64,000 bases of DNA from Empedobacter brevis NBRC 14943 = ATCC 43319 (GTDB lineage Bacteria; Bacteroidota; Bacteroidia; Flavobacteriales; Weeksellaceae). Shown piece after piece: positions 17,027-26,257 of this stretch (within the stretch, counting starts at the first letter, position 1; each line of letters begins with the position of its first letter). The stretch is taken from positions 62,001-126,000 of the forward strand of contig NZ_KB908297.1 in the NCBI RefSeq assembly GCF_000382425.1. Reading direction: 5' to 3'. The position numbers were made by a program, and so were the translations under genes. Below the pieces are notes generated by a model that was not told the origin of the DNA, did not search any database, and worked only from the letters and a program-made list of their open reading frames with translations.

Positions 17027-18253
17027 TTAAGCTTGTTTTAAATGAAACATTTTTTCGATTAACTGAATTGTTTCGTCCGCATTCTCTTTATTTTCGATTA
17101 AATAAGAAGCGAACTGATTTGTAATTTTCTGAATTACTTTTTCAGTTAAAATCGTTTCATTTTCATCAATGTTTACATTATCTTTTTTCAAATTATTTAA
17201 CGCAAAACTTTGAAAAAAGTCTAATCTATCTTTGAAAGATTGAATCGCCGGAACCAATTCTCTGGTTTCCAACCATTCGTAAAATTCTGCAGAATGTTCT
17301 TCTATAATTGCCAAAGCTTCCGGAATAGAATTACGGCGTTGAGCAATTGTATCATCTACCATTTTTGATAATCCATCTACATTTACCAACTGAATAGATT
17401 CGCGCGAGGCCAATGTATGGATCACATTTTCAGGAACCGACATGTCAATAATTGTCATTTCTTTATCAAACTGAATCATTTCTTCCGTAATCGTATACGT
17501 ATTTGCTCCAGTGGCAACAATCAGAATATCTGTTTTTTGTAATTCTTCTTTTAATTCATTGTGATCTTTGACTGTAATATCATATTTCAATCCAAGAACT
17601 TCTGCCTTTTCTTTTGTACGGTTGATTAAAGTAATCGTGGTATTCGGGTAATGTTTGACTAAATTGGCACAGGTATTACGTCCAATTTTACCTATCCCGT
17701 ACAACAAAATATTTTTGTCTGTTAAATCTCCTTGCGTTGCCTGAATGAAATTAACAGCGGAATAAGCTACTGATGCTGAACCGTTGCTTAAGAATGTTTC
17801 ATTCTTTACTTTTTTACTAATTTGGATAGCTGTATTGACCAATCGCTCTAAAAAAGCATTTGAAGCACCTTGTTTTTTGAAACGCGAAAACCAAATTTTG
17901 ATTTGACCTATAATATCAAAATCGCCTAAAATCTGACTTTCTAAACCTGACGATACTCGAAATAAATGATTAATCGCTTCCTCACCTTCCTTTACCATCA
18001 TAAACTGACGAAAATCCTCTGCATTACCTTCTGTATATTTACAATATTGCTCAACGATTTGATCCTCATTTTCTGCAAAACCATAAAACTCAGTACGATT
18101 ACAAGTTGAAACAATAAAAAAGTTTTCTAAACCAATTGATTTAGAATCTTCTGTAAACGTTTCGACTTGTTCTGGAAAAAATGTAAATTTACCTCTTGTT
18201 ACGGCATCAGCTTTTTCGTAACTAATTCCAATAACGTAAAATTTTTCTTCCAT
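17027..18253 (-). CDS. hemA: Glutamyl-tRNA reductase
   Basis: First committed step of C5-pathway tetrapyrrole synthesis: reduces glutamyl-tRNA to glutamate-1-semialdehyde with NADPH. 408 residues from the ATG at 18253. The catalytic Cys lies in FIVSTCNRTEFYG (near residue 50) and the NADPH-binding loop is LLYGIGKIGRN. The frame reaches an ATG at 18274, but MEEKFYVIGISY is the family-typical start. First gene of the hem operon, divergent from an AraC-type regulator that is an obvious candidate controller. Confidence 0.96.
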   Translation of the reverse strand: MEEKFYVIGISYEKADAVTRGKFTFFPEQVETFTEDSKSIGLENFFIVSTCNRTEFYGFAENEDQIVEQYCKYTEGNAEDFRQFMMVKEGEEAINHLFRVSSGLESQILGDFDIIGQIKIWFSRFKKQGASNAFLERLVNTAIQISKKVKNETFLSNGSASVAYSAVNFIQATQGDLTDKNILLYGIGKIGRNTCANLVKHYPNTTITLINRTKEKAEVLGLKYDITVKDHNELKEELQKTDILIVATGANTYTITEEMIQFDKEMTIIDMSVPENVIHTLASRESIQLVNVDGLSKMVDDTIAQRRNSIPEALAIIEEHSAEFYEWLETRELVPAIQSFKDRLDFFQSFALNNLKKDNVNIDENETILTEKVIQKITNQFASYLIENKENADETIQLIEKMFHLKQA

Positions 18254-18291
18254 TTTATTACCTCTAATTGTCATTTCTTCAAATACTGATA

Positions 18292-18299
18292 CAAAAGTA
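18292..18299 (-). promoter_or_regulatory. -7 element of the hem operon promoter
   Basis: Minus-strand TACTTTTG matches TAnnTTTG, about 40 bases upstream of the hemA start. No clear -33 partner, as might be expected of a promoter that needs an activator. Confidence 0.5.
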
Positions 18300-18383
18300 C
18301 TTTCAAAACCATTCCGAAAATAACTTTAAAAAGAAAAAATAACGCTAAAAATTAAAGTTTGCTTTTTTAGAATAATTATAAAT

Positions 18384-18413
18384 TAATGGTTTATATTTGT
18401 ATGTAAACCATTA
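18384..18413 (+). promoter_or_regulatory. Operator-like inverted repeat over the AraC-type gene's promoter
   Basis: Perfect inverted repeat TAATGGTTTA (18384-18393), 10-base spacer, TAAACCATTA (18404-18413). The -7 element TATATTTG at 18392-18399 lies inside it. A regulator bound here would cover the promoter of the araC-type gene and sits about 85 bases from the hemA -7 element. Autoregulation and control of hemA are the natural inference. Confidence 0.6.
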
Positions 18414-18470
18414 TAAAAAGCGCACTTGACAAATGTCACGTTTTTTATATGACAAACCTCATCATTCGAA

Positions 18471-19352
18471 ATGGAATTAAAAAATACCCATAAAAGTAAA
18501 ATCAATGAATATAAATTGTCAACAGACGTATTTATTGCTCAGATAGATAACTTTACAGCGTCTACAGATACTATTTTGAAAGGTATTGACAAGCGGTATA
18601 TACAATTTTATTTTTGTACAAAAGGCTCACTGACATTTAATTTTAATAATGGTATTTATAAAATCAATTTGCATGAAGGGAAAAGTTTTTTATTCTATTA
18701 CCCCACTTTAGATATTCCTTTATCATTGAATATAAATGCTGAAAGTAAAGTCTATATTGTTGTCTTGTCAATTCAAAAACTACATCAATTATTTGCTGAA
18801 TATCAAATTCAGAATAATCTGATTTCAAGTATGACACAAGAAAAATTTTACATTGAGCGAGAAATCGGTCCTTCAATTAAACTGGTTTTGAATCAGATTG
18901 AACAAATGAAGCTTTCCCCTCAATTTCAAAATCTATTTCTAATCGGAAAAATGTACGAATTGTTTACGCTTTACTTTTCTGAGATTGAAAATCAAACCGA
19001 GCATTGTCCTTTCCTGAATGATGAAAATGAAGGAAAACGCATCAAGGAAATCAAAGATTTTCTATTGTCTGATTTTAAAAATCCTCCAACCATAAAAGAA
19101 CTTTGCGAAAAATTCTCAATCTCTGAATATCATCTTAAAGAAGGATTTAAAGAGCTTTATGGGACTACTGTTTATGGCTACTTATTGGATAAAAAATTAG
19201 AATTCGCATTACACAGATTAGAAGAGAATCAACAAATGGTAAAAGATATTTCATTCGAAATTGGCTATGAAAACCCGTCTCATTTTATCTCAGCATTTAA
19301 GAAAAAATATGGTTTAACTCCAAAACAATACATCAAACAGTTTCAAAATTAA
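18471..19352 (+). CDS. AraC-family transcriptional regulator
   Basis: 293 residues. N-terminal beta-rich sensing region, then a C-terminal AraC/XylS DNA-binding domain from about residue 195: first helix-turn-helix TIKELCEKFSISEYHLKEGF, second helix-turn-helix VKDISFEIGYENPSHFISAF, then KKYGLTPKQY. CPFL before the DNA-binding domain and the domain style recall PchR-type iron/siderophore regulators. It is divergent from the hem operon across 217 bp containing both promoters, so a role in haem or iron control is likely but unproven. The leader also contains a short dyad (18427-18438). Confidence 0.9.
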   Translation: MELKNTHKSKINEYKLSTDVFIAQIDNFTASTDTILKGIDKRYIQFYFCTKGSLTFNFNNGIYKINLHEGKSFLFYYPTLDIPLSLNINAESKVYIVVLSIQKLHQLFAEYQIQNNLISSMTQEKFYIEREIGPSIKLVLNQIEQMKLSPQFQNLFLIGKMYELFTLYFSEIENQTEHCPFLNDENEGKRIKEIKDFLLSDFKNPPTIKELCEKFSISEYHLKEGFKELYGTTVYGYLLDKKLEFALHRLEENQQMVKDISFEIGYENPSHFISAFKKKYGLTPKQYIKQFQN

Positions 19353-19402
19353 TTTCTTTATAATTTAAACTGATTATCATTCCTTAACTATTTATAAATA
19401 CT

Positions 19403-19410
19403 TATTTTTG
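19403..19410 (+). promoter_or_regulatory. -7 element of the endonuclease I gene
   Basis: TATTTTTG matches TAnnTTTG; 20 bases separate it from the ATG at 19431. Confidence 0.5.
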
Positions 19411-19430
19411 TCAAATATTTATAAATAATT

Positions 19431-20480
19431 ATGAGAAAACTTTTACTCCTTTTACTTCCTTTCATCTCATTTGCCCAACAGCCAGATTATTATGAAGGGA
19501 TAGATTTTAAACAAAATGGAAAAGCTATAAAAGAAGAATTGCATAATTTAATTAATGCAACTCATCATGCTGTAAGCTATACTCCGGGTGTTTGGAATAT
19601 TTTAGATCAATCGGACTTGGATTTAGATTCTCAAGGCCGAGTTTTGTTAATCTATGGTTTTACAGATAACTCTACCATTTATTCAGAACAACGTACGCGC
19701 GATGTCAATAATAAAAACAATACAGGCGGAAATGCAAATGGAAAATGGGAACGTGAACATGTTTTTCCTAAATCATTGGCAAATCCTGTTTTAGACACGA
19801 GATATCCGGGAACAGGTACAGATGCACATAACTTACGCGCAGTCGACAGACAAATCAATTCTACAAGAAGTAACAATGCTTACCGCGAAAAGTGGACACA
19901 AGACGTAACTGGTCAGGCTAAATTAATAAATGGTGGTTTTTATCCGGGTGACGAATGGACTGGTGACGTTGCACGTATTATTATGTATATGTATGTTCAT
20001 TATGGAATGGAAACAGATCCTCAATTAGTTGCGTATAACAATACAACCAGTAATGATGACAGAATGCCAGATATGTTCTTGAAATGGAATGCGCTGGATA
20101 AAGTTTCTGAATTTGAGAAAGTAAGAAATGAAATCATTTATGAAACACAAGGAAGTAGAAATCCTTTTATTGATAATCCCTATTTAGCCACATTAATTTG
20201 GGGTGGAGACAAAGCTGAAAATACTTGGGAAGAATTGTCTTCTATTGAATACAATTTCCAGCAAACACTTGTAGATGTTTTCCCAAATCCGACAATTGAC
20301 AAGGTTAAAATCAATGCGAAGAATTTTGTTCGCGCCAATTTATATGATTTTAACGGGCGATTACTTGGAACTAATTTAGGAACAGAGGTCGATTTAAAAT
20401 CTTACCCGGCTGGAATCTATATTTTAGCTATCCACTTACAAGATGGAAATATCGTCACTAAAAAAGTTATTAAGAAATAA
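19431..20480 (+). CDS. Secreted endonuclease I with T9SS sorting domain
   Basis: Periplasmic/extracellular DNase of the EndA/Vvn (endonuclease I) family, a beta-beta-alpha-metal nuclease. 349 residues. Signal peptide ends near residue 16 (SFAQQ). The catalytic motif is WEREHVFPKS (near residue 108), followed by TDAHNLRAVDRQINSTRSN. The last ~75 residues are a T9SS sorting domain (VFPNPTIDKVKI, LYDFNGRLL, AGIYILAIHL, terminal KKVIKK), so the enzyme should be secreted or surface-displayed and degrade external DNA. Monocistronic, closed by a terminator. Confidence 0.93.
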   Translation: MRKLLLLLLPFISFAQQPDYYEGIDFKQNGKAIKEELHNLINATHHAVSYTPGVWNILDQSDLDLDSQGRVLLIYGFTDNSTIYSEQRTRDVNNKNNTGGNANGKWEREHVFPKSLANPVLDTRYPGTGTDAHNLRAVDRQINSTRSNNAYREKWTQDVTGQAKLINGGFYPGDEWTGDVARIIMYMYVHYGMETDPQLVAYNNTTSNDDRMPDMFLKWNALDKVSEFEKVRNEIIYETQGSRNPFIDNPYLATLIWGGDKAENTWEELSSIEYNFQQTLVDVFPNPTIDKVKINAKNFVRANLYDFNGRLLGTNLGTEVDLKSYPAGIYILAIHLQDGNIVTKKVIKK

Positions 20481-20489
20481 TAAAAATTA

Positions 20490-20525
20490 AAAAAATCCAA
20501 CACCTATTGTGTTGGATTTTTTATT
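20490..20525. terminator. Bidirectional terminator
   Basis: 13-bp stem AAAAATCCAACAC/GTGTTGGATTTTT (20491-20503 with 20509-20521), loop CTATT. Shared by the nuclease gene and the convergent paralogue operon. Confidence 0.92.
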
Positions 20526-20541
20526 TTATATCAATTTAGTT

Positions 20542-21057
20542 TTAACAACCTTCATTGTACATGACATCAAAAGAAACCACTTTATCATTCACTAAATAAA
20601 ACTGTAAAATTGAACCGTTATCATAATCTTCCACATTAAAATAACGGAAAGCTTTGGTTCTTTTCTCTGCTTTCTCATCATAACCGTCGAAAATAGAAAT
20701 ATTCAGGTTTTTATATTTTGTAATCAATTCATCTAAAGAAGAACCAACCTTTATACCTGATAATGTTTTAAGACTGGAATCCGAAGATTTCACACTGTAA
20801 ACAGTCAAACTATTTGCCCCTTCATTTTCACCATTCGTTGTTAATCCGACTTTATAAGTGACTCCCTTTGAAACAATCGTTAAATCACCATCCGGATAAC
20901 CATATTCGTTCAGTTTTAGTTTAAATTTTTGTCCTGTTAATTTTTCTAATTCAGTTAATTTCATTCCAAGTTTAACATCATTAATTCGTGTTGTCGAAAC
21001 TTGTGCTTGCAAAGCTATTCCAGCCACAAATGCCGCTATAAAAAATATTTTTTTCAT
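20542..21057 (-). CDS. Exported unknown protein, paralogue 1 of 3
   Basis: I do not recognise a named family. 171 residues with a signal peptide ending ALQAQ. Two similar motifs occur in one chain: INDVKLGMKLTELEKLTG near residue 26 and LSGIKVGSSLDELITKY near residue 101, each followed by a beta-rich stretch, so it looks like an internal duplication. The xxGM/GSxxxEL motif recalls the start of SmpA/BamE-like beta-alpha domains, an analogy only. Ends in a Cys-containing tail (YNEGC). Last gene of a four-gene minus-strand operon of exported proteins. Confidence 0.75.
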   Translation of the reverse strand: MKKIFFIAAFVAGIALQAQVSTTRINDVKLGMKLTELEKLTGQKFKLKLNEYGYPDGDLTIVSKGVTYKVGLTTNGENEGANSLTVYSVKSSDSSLKTLSGIKVGSSLDELITKYKNLNISIFDGYDEKAEKRTKAFRYFNVEDYDNGSILQFYLVNDKVVSFDVMYNEGC

Positions 21058-21087
21058 TGTTTTTTTATTTTTATTTAGTAAGTCTGT

Positions 21088-21582
21088 TTACAGAAAACAT
21101 TCTTCCGGGTTATATGAGTTAATTGTTATTTTAGTGACAATTTCATTTTTTAAATCAAACAATAAAATTGTGCCATTTTCTTTATCGTCAATTCTAAATT
21201 CTCTCAAATTATTTTCTGATCGATTTAGGAAGACATTATATTTTGTCGAATACACTTTCCACAAATCTTCTAAGGAGCTTCCCACTCCAATTCCCGAAAG
21301 TGTTTGGATATTTTTACTTGATGTCGAAATTGAATTTACATAAGCGTCTCCCTCCGTTTTACTCAAATAACCGCTTCCTATGTAAATGGTGTAATGAATT
21401 CCTTTTAAGCTAATATTTTTTTCACTTTCATTTGCCAGTGCAACAGGTTTATTTCCTAACAGTTTCATTATTTCTGCAGGACGCATTCCAATTTTCAATT
21501 CATTCATACGTGTAGTAGAAATCTGCGCAAATCCAAAAGCAGAAAGCAGAAAGAATCCCAAAAATGTGAATCTAATCTTCAT
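21088..21582 (-). CDS. Exported unknown protein, paralogue 2 of 3
   Basis: 164 residues, signal peptide ending GFAQ. Same architecture as its neighbours: MNELKIGMRPAEIMKLLG near the N-terminus and LSGIGVGSSLEDLWKVY in the second half, then FRIDDKENGTILLFDL. Ends NPEECFL, again with a late Cys. Its start overlaps the end of paralogue 3 by 11 bp, so the genes are translationally coupled. Confidence 0.75.
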   Translation of the reverse strand: MKIRFTFLGFFLLSAFGFAQISTTRMNELKIGMRPAEIMKLLGNKPVALANESEKNISLKGIHYTIYIGSGYLSKTEGDAYVNSISTSSKNIQTLSGIGVGSSLEDLWKVYSTKYNVFLNRSENNLREFRIDDKENGTILLFDLKNEIVTKITINSYNPEECFL

Positions 21583-22102
21583 AAATATTATTATTTAAAT
21601 AACCCGATTCGTTCGATAACATCATTTTTACCACAACATTATTTTTTAAATAAAAACTTAGTGTACAACCATTATCAATATCATTAATCATAAAAACTCT
21701 CGTTGATTTCGTCTCCTCATCTTCTCTTCCTTCTTGTATCGAAATGTCATACTTTTTATAACTTTTCCAAAGATCCTCCAATGTACTTCCTATTTTTATT
21801 CCGGATAATGTCGAAATTTTTTGGTCTGATGAAGAAACGGTATACACTTCAAATTGATTTGTTTTCATATTCTTATAATAGGAAATATGATATTTTATTC
21901 CATGCACTATAATATCCTGTTCCGGCATGTATTTATTTGTTACTTCATAAACCGCAAGTTTGTCTGGTGTAAGCGCTGCAACTTGTTTTTGAGACATGGT
22001 ATAGCCAATCTCTCCAAATTTGGACGTCGTCACTTTCTGAGCCAATAGCAAGGAAGACAATACGACAAAAAGACTCGCTGTTAAATAAACTCTGTTAAGC
22101 AT
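21572..22102 (-). CDS. Exported unknown protein, paralogue 3 of 3
   Basis: 176 residues, signal peptide ending LLLAQ. The first motif is degenerate (FGEIGYTMSQKQVAALT) while the second is well kept (LSGIKIGSTLEDLWKSY), followed by MINDIDNGCTLSFYL. It lacks the Cys-containing C-terminus of the other two and ends in an acidic Asn-rich tail. Its start overlaps the upstream SH3 gene by 8 bp. Confidence 0.75.
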   Translation of the reverse strand: MLNRVYLTASLFVVLSSLLLAQKVTTSKFGEIGYTMSQKQVAALTPDKLAVYEVTNKYMPEQDIIVHGIKYHISYYKNMKTNQFEVYTVSSSDQKISTLSGIKIGSTLEDLWKSYKKYDISIQEGREDEETKSTRVFMINDIDNGCTLSFYLKNNVVVKMMLSNESGYLNNNIYED

Positions 22103-22775
22103 AGAAATTGATTTGAGCTATATGTTTCACTATTTTTCCATTTTCCAACACCCAAAGAGCATCATAAACACCAGCCCCATCCCCAAAAGTTCCAAATAAA
22201 TAATATTGATTCAGTTCTTTATTATACGTCAGTTTCATCTCTTTTGGGCGTGCATTATACAAATTTGCATAATACTCTTTTGGTATAGTAACTTCCTTAC
22301 CTTTGAATAAAATCTTGAATGATTTATATTCCGTTTGAGGAAGTAAGCCGTCTGTTCCAAAAAAATCTTTTCCATCGATGGCATAAATTATTCCGGCTTC
22401 CTTTGTGAGAATATGATTTTTTGGATTGAATTTTTGAGTTTCAAGTTGTATACTATAATCCTCAATAGAAAACATTATCTTATTTCCATCTGTAAAGCTT
22501 GGTAAAATTGGTTCAAAATCTTCTAGCTTTTTTATACGATCCTGATAGATATAACCTGCTTTTTCTAATTCGAATTCAGCTAAATACCACTTCGAATCTT
22601 CTTCATCTCCATCAATAGGTAAAATTGTATTCGAACTTACTTTAGCTAAAATTTTAGATGATGTACTTTTTTCATCTCGTACATTGACAAAACCATCATT
22701 ATCCTGTACAATTCCAAACTGGGCTTGTACAAAATATGTTAAAAAAGTAGTGAGAAAAAATAAACTTTTTTTCAT
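22095..22775 (-). CDS. Exported SH3-like domain protein
   Basis: 226 residues from the ATG at 22775; the frame continues to 22811, but the signal peptide (MKKSLFFLTTFL, ending VQAQF) fits the later start. Residues of about 25-75 form a bacterial SH3 domain (GFVNVRDEKSTSSKILAKV, WYLAEFELEKAGYIYQDRI), a fold that often binds peptidoglycan peptides. The remaining ~145 residues are not recognised. First gene of the operon with the three paralogues; a near-consensus -7 (TAACTTTA, minus strand, 22807-22800) lies about 25 bases upstream. Confidence 0.78.
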   Translation of the reverse strand: MKKSLFFLTTFLTYFVQAQFGIVQDNDGFVNVRDEKSTSSKILAKVSSNTILPIDGDEEDSKWYLAEFELEKAGYIYQDRIKKLEDFEPILPSFTDGNKIMFSIEDYSIQLETQKFNPKNHILTKEAGIIYAIDGKDFFGTDGLLPQTEYKSFKILFKGKEVTIPKEYYANLYNARPKEMKLTYNKELNQYYLFGTFGDGAGVYDALWVLENGKIVKHIAQINFYA

Positions 22776-22836
22776 TTTTTGGAGTTGATTTTCTTGAAGT
22801 AAAGTTAGCAAAATCTAATCCAAAAATTTTCACGAA

Positions 22837-23784
22837 TTATAGTGATTTTATAAAATCTATATTTCGTTTCAAACCATCATATTTTGTACGTTTTACAGGG
22901 GATTTTCGAAAAACTTCCCGAAAAACATCTTCCGTTATTTCTTCCCAATCTTTTTTAGAAAATTCATTTATTTTCCGGTGTCCGGTAAAACGATTTTCTT
23001 GAGTAGGAAGTGAAAAACGATTCCAAGGGCAAACTTCCTGACATACATCACAACCAAAAATCCAGTCATCAAATTTACCTTTCATCTCGGCCGGTATCTG
23101 TTCCTTCAATTCTATTGTAAAATAGGAAATGCATTGGCTACCGTTAACCGTTTTATTTGGTAAAATAGCTTCTGTAGGACAAGCATCTATACAACGTGTA
23201 CATTTTCCGCAATGATCTGTTTCAATTGGAGAATCATAAGCTAAATCTAAATCGACAATCAATTCGGATAAAAAGAAAAAAGAACCTTTTTGCTTGGATA
23301 AAGTCAATGAATTCTTTCCTACCCATCCAATTCCTGCTTTCCGTGCCCATGCATGCTCTAAAATAGGAGCAGAATCTGCAAAAGCACGTCCATTCACTTC
23401 TCCTATTTCATCTTGAATAAAATCCAATAACTCGCGTACTTTTTCTTTGACCACAAAATGATAATCCTCTCCTTGAGCATACATTGCAACTTTATACGAA
23501 TTTGGATTTCGATTTAAGTTTTGATAATAATTGTATGCCAATGAAATTACTGACTTTGCACCTTCTACCAACAGGCGCGGGTCCAACCGCATATCGAAAT
23601 GATTTTCCATATAATGCATTTCCCCTTGATAATTATTATGCAGCCAAGATTCTAGGTGTGGTGCTTCGTCTTCCAAAAAATTTGCTTTCGCAATACCACA
23701 AGAAATAAATCCCAACGCTTCAGCTTTGTCTTTGATGCGTTGGGACCATTTTATTTTAATATGTTCTTCTGTTGGAAGATGCAT
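22837..23784 (-). CDS. queG: Epoxyqueuosine reductase
   Basis: Cobalamin- and Fe-S-dependent reduction of epoxyqueuosine to queuosine in tRNA. 315 residues. The two [4Fe-4S] motifs are [16 protein letters not shown] (near residue 192) and [13 protein letters not shown] (near 247). The N-terminal QueG domain includes [17 protein letters not shown] and [16 protein letters not shown]. Third gene of a ruvB-DUF1272-queG unit with gaps of 11 and 13 bp. Confidence 0.95.
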   Translation of the reverse strand: MHLPTEEHIKIKWSQRIKDKAEALGFISCGIAKANFLEDEAPHLESWLHNNYQGEMHYMENHFDMRLDPRLLVEGAKSVISLAYNYYQNLNRNPNSYKVAMYAQGEDYHFVVKEKVRELLDFIQDEIGEVNGRAFADSAPILEHAWARKAGIGWVGKNSLTLSKQKGSFFFLSELIVDLDLAYDSPIETDHCGKCTRCIDACPTEAILPNKTVNGSQCISYFTIELKEQIPAEMKGKFDDWIFGCDVCQEVCPWNRFSLPTQENRFTGHRKINEFSKKDWEEITEDVFREVFRKSPVKRTKYDGLKRNIDFIKSL

Positions 23785-23797
23785 TTTACTTTAAAAA

Positions 23798-24088
23798 TTA
23801 ACGATTTTCAGGTAAAACATTTTTTAATTTACTTTTTAAATTCTCAAATTCTGTAAAATTTACTTTTTTCAAAACAATTTGTGTAGAAGCGGGATATTTA
23901 GAACGATATTTTTCTGGTCGAATAGGTCTTTGAGTAAAATTACCACCACAATTTGGGCAAACATTTTCTAAAATATTACCAACACAATCTTTGCAAAAAG
24001 TACATTCGAATGTACAAATCATAGCTTCTGTTGAATCTGGAAATAAACTCTTTCCACAATTTTCGCAATTGGGCCTTAATTCTAACAT
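23798..24088 (-). CDS. DUF1272 small zinc-ribbon-like protein
   Basis: 96 residues. Matches the DUF1272 pattern: LRPNCENCGKSL, then MICTFECTFCKDCV, then CPNCGGNFTQRPIRP. Nine Cys, mostly in CxxC-like pairs, suggest one or two bound zinc ions. The C-terminal ~35 residues are basic and not conserved as far as I know. Function unknown. Lies between ruvB and queG, likely cotranscribed. Confidence 0.88.
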   Translation of the reverse strand: MLELRPNCENCGKSLFPDSTEAMICTFECTFCKDCVGNILENVCPNCGGNFTQRPIRPEKYRSKYPASTQIVLKKVNFTEFENLKSKLKNVLPENR

Positions 24089-24099
24089 AAAATATTTTT

Positions 24100-25137
24100 C
24101 TAATGATCAAACAAATCTGTTTGTGGTGAATTTTCTCCACGGTATTTTACCCCGATATGTTTATATGCTTTTTCTGTCGCTACTCTTCCTCGTGCAGTTC
24201 GCATTAAATACCCCTCTTGAATAAGGTAGGGTTCATAAACTTCCTCTAACGTTCCTCCATTCTCCCCTACTGCAGTTGCCAAAGTTGTAATTCCAACTGG
24301 CCCTCCTTTAAATTTTTCGATGATGGTTGATAAAATTCGGTTATCCATTTCATCTAAACCATTGTCATCAACTTTTAGTGCTTTCAACGAAAATTCAGCA
24401 ATTGATAAGTCAATTTTTCCATTTCCCTTGATTTGGGCAAAATCACGTGTTCTTCTCAATAAAGCATTCGCTATACGAGGTGTACCGCGGCTTCGACCTG
24501 CAATTTCGATTGAAGCTCTTTCATCGATTGGAGTTGCTAAAATACGAGAAGAACGTTCCACTATCGAACTCAATAATTCGACATTATAATATTCAAATCT
24601 AAAATTGATTCCAAAACGTGCACGAAGTGGAGCCGTTAATAATCCGGAACGTGTTGTAGCACCTATTAAAGTAAAAGGGTTCAGTCCAATTTGTACGGAA
24701 CGTGCATTTGGTCCTGATTCAATCATAATATCAATCTTAAAATCTTCCATCGCCGAATATAAATATTCTTCGATGACCGGTGACATACGGTGAATCTCGT
24801 CAATAAAGAGCACATCATTTTCTTCTAAATTTGTCAATAAACCTGCTAAATCACTCGGTTTATCTAAAACTGGTCCGGAAGTAATTTTAATTCCAACACC
24901 TAACTCATTTGCAATGATATTTGCCAATGTCGTTTTTCCTAAACCAGGAGGGCCATGTAACAAGACATGATCCAATGCTTCTCCTCGAAGTTTAGATGCT
25001 TTCACAAAAACTTCTAAATTTTCCAGAATATGAGCTTGTCCGGCAAAATCATCAAAACTTTGCGGACGAACGGTATTTTCGTGATTTAAATCGTCGTCTG
25101 GATAAAATTCTTTATCAGGATTTAATAAATCTGACAT
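24100..25137 (-). CDS. ruvB: Holliday junction branch migration helicase RuvB
   Basis: AAA+ motor that drives branch migration with RuvA. 345 residues. Walker [12 protein letters not shown], Walker [10 protein letters not shown], the sensor region [20 protein letters not shown] with the arginine finger, and the C-terminal winged-helix domain ([25 protein letters not shown]) are all present. First gene of ruvB-DUF1272-queG, divergent from hemH across 107 bp. Confidence 0.98.
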   Translation of the reverse strand: MSDLLNPDKEFYPDDDLNHENTVRPQSFDDFAGQAHILENLEVFVKASKLRGEALDHVLLHGPPGLGKTTLANIIANELGVGIKITSGPVLDKPSDLAGLLTNLEENDVLFIDEIHRMSPVIEEYLYSAMEDFKIDIMIESGPNARSVQIGLNPFTLIGATTRSGLLTAPLRARFGINFRFEYYNVELLSSIVERSSRILATPIDERASIEIAGRSRGTPRIANALLRRTRDFAQIKGNGKIDLSIAEFSLKALKVDDNGLDEMDNRILSTIIEKFKGGPVGITTLATAVGENGGTLEEVYEPYLIQEGYLMRTARGRVATEKAYKHIGVKYRGENSPQTDLFDH

Positions 25138-25244
25138 AAATGATGATATAAATTATAATGATAACATTACACAGGACTTTTTAAATTATCCGTTGTACTT
25201 TTACATTTACAAAGAACGCAATATTTTTTTAGATAAAAAGAATT

Positions 25245-26228
25245 ATGAGTAAAGGAATATTATTAGTGAATTTAGGTTCGCCCGATTCTACCGAAGTTGA
25301 AGATGTGAGAACTTATTTACGCGAATTTTTAATGGATGGAAAAGTAATCGACTCTCCTTGGTTGATTCGTAAAATAATTGTCGAACTTTTTATCTTGCCC
25401 AAAAGACCTATCAATTCAGCAGAAGCATATAAAAAGATTTGGACAAAAGATGGTTCTCCATTAATTATTTATTCTAAAATTTTGCAACAAAAAGTTCAGG
25501 AACAATTAGAAATCCCTGTTGGTTTAGCCATGCGTTACAAAAATCCTTCGATTGAATTTGGAATGCAGGAACTTTACGATAAAGGTATACGCGATCTATT
25601 GGTTGTGCCGCTTTATCCGCAATATACAATGTCTACAACAGAAACTGTAGCTGATAAAGTATTGGAAATTCAAAAGAAAAAATTCAAAGATATTAATGTA
25701 AATTTCTTAAAAGCATTTTATAAACATCCGGATTACATAAAAGTTTTAGGCGACTCTATTAAAGAAAATTTACCTGCTAACTATGATAAATTACTATTTT
25801 CTTATCATGGAATTCCGGAACGTCATGATAAAAAGGCAGTGAGAGCAGCAAAAGTAAGTAAGCTTCCAATCGAAACGTACCGCAACCAATGTTTAGAAAC
25901 AACAAGATTAGTGGCCAAATATCTTGAATTACCTGAAGATAAATATTACACTTCATTTCAATCTCGCTTAGGTAAAGATCCTTGGATTCAACCTTATACA
26001 GATGAAACGTTAGAACATTTTCCGGAAAAAGGTGTTAAAAATTTAGCTGTTTGTACACCTGCATTTGTTGCGGATTGTCTAGAAACCTTAGAAGAAATCT
26101 CAATGGAAGGAAAAGAAGAATTCTTAAAAGCTGGAGGTGAACAATTTACATATATACCATGTCTTAATGATCGCCAAGATTGGATCAATACTTTGGTGAA
26201 ATGGCTCAACGGTTGGGAAAATAATTAA
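25245..26228 (+). CDS. hemH: Ferrochelatase
   Basis: Inserts Fe(II) into protoporphyrin IX (or, in the coproporphyrin route, coproporphyrin III). 327 residues. N-terminal GILLVNLGSPDS, the metal-handling His in LLFSYHGIPERH (near residue 185), FQSRLGKDPWIQPYTDE, and FVADCLETLEEIS. No C-terminal [2Fe-2S] Cys cluster. It stands apart from the hem operon at 14.4-18.3 kb. Near-consensus -7 sequences (TACTTTTA, TACATTTA) lie upstream, but none is a full match. Confidence 0.96.
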   Translation: MSKGILLVNLGSPDSTEVEDVRTYLREFLMDGKVIDSPWLIRKIIVELFILPKRPINSAEAYKKIWTKDGSPLIIYSKILQQKVQEQLEIPVGLAMRYKNPSIEFGMQELYDKGIRDLLVVPLYPQYTMSTTETVADKVLEIQKKKFKDINVNFLKAFYKHPDYIKVLGDSIKENLPANYDKLLFSYHGIPERHDKKAVRAAKVSKLPIETYRNQCLETTRLVAKYLELPEDKYYTSFQSRLGKDPWIQPYTDETLEHFPEKGVKNLAVCTPAFVADCLETLEEISMEGKEEFLKAGGEQFTYIPCLNDRQDWINTLVKWLNGWENN

Positions 26229-26257
26229 GAAAGGGTTTTATCCTTACAAAATAAATT

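Noticed and set aside
20542-22102. Toxin-immunity or polymorphic repeat cassette
   Set aside because: All three paralogues have signal peptides and similar lengths, with no toxin domain or recombination marks; an exported paralogue operon fits better.
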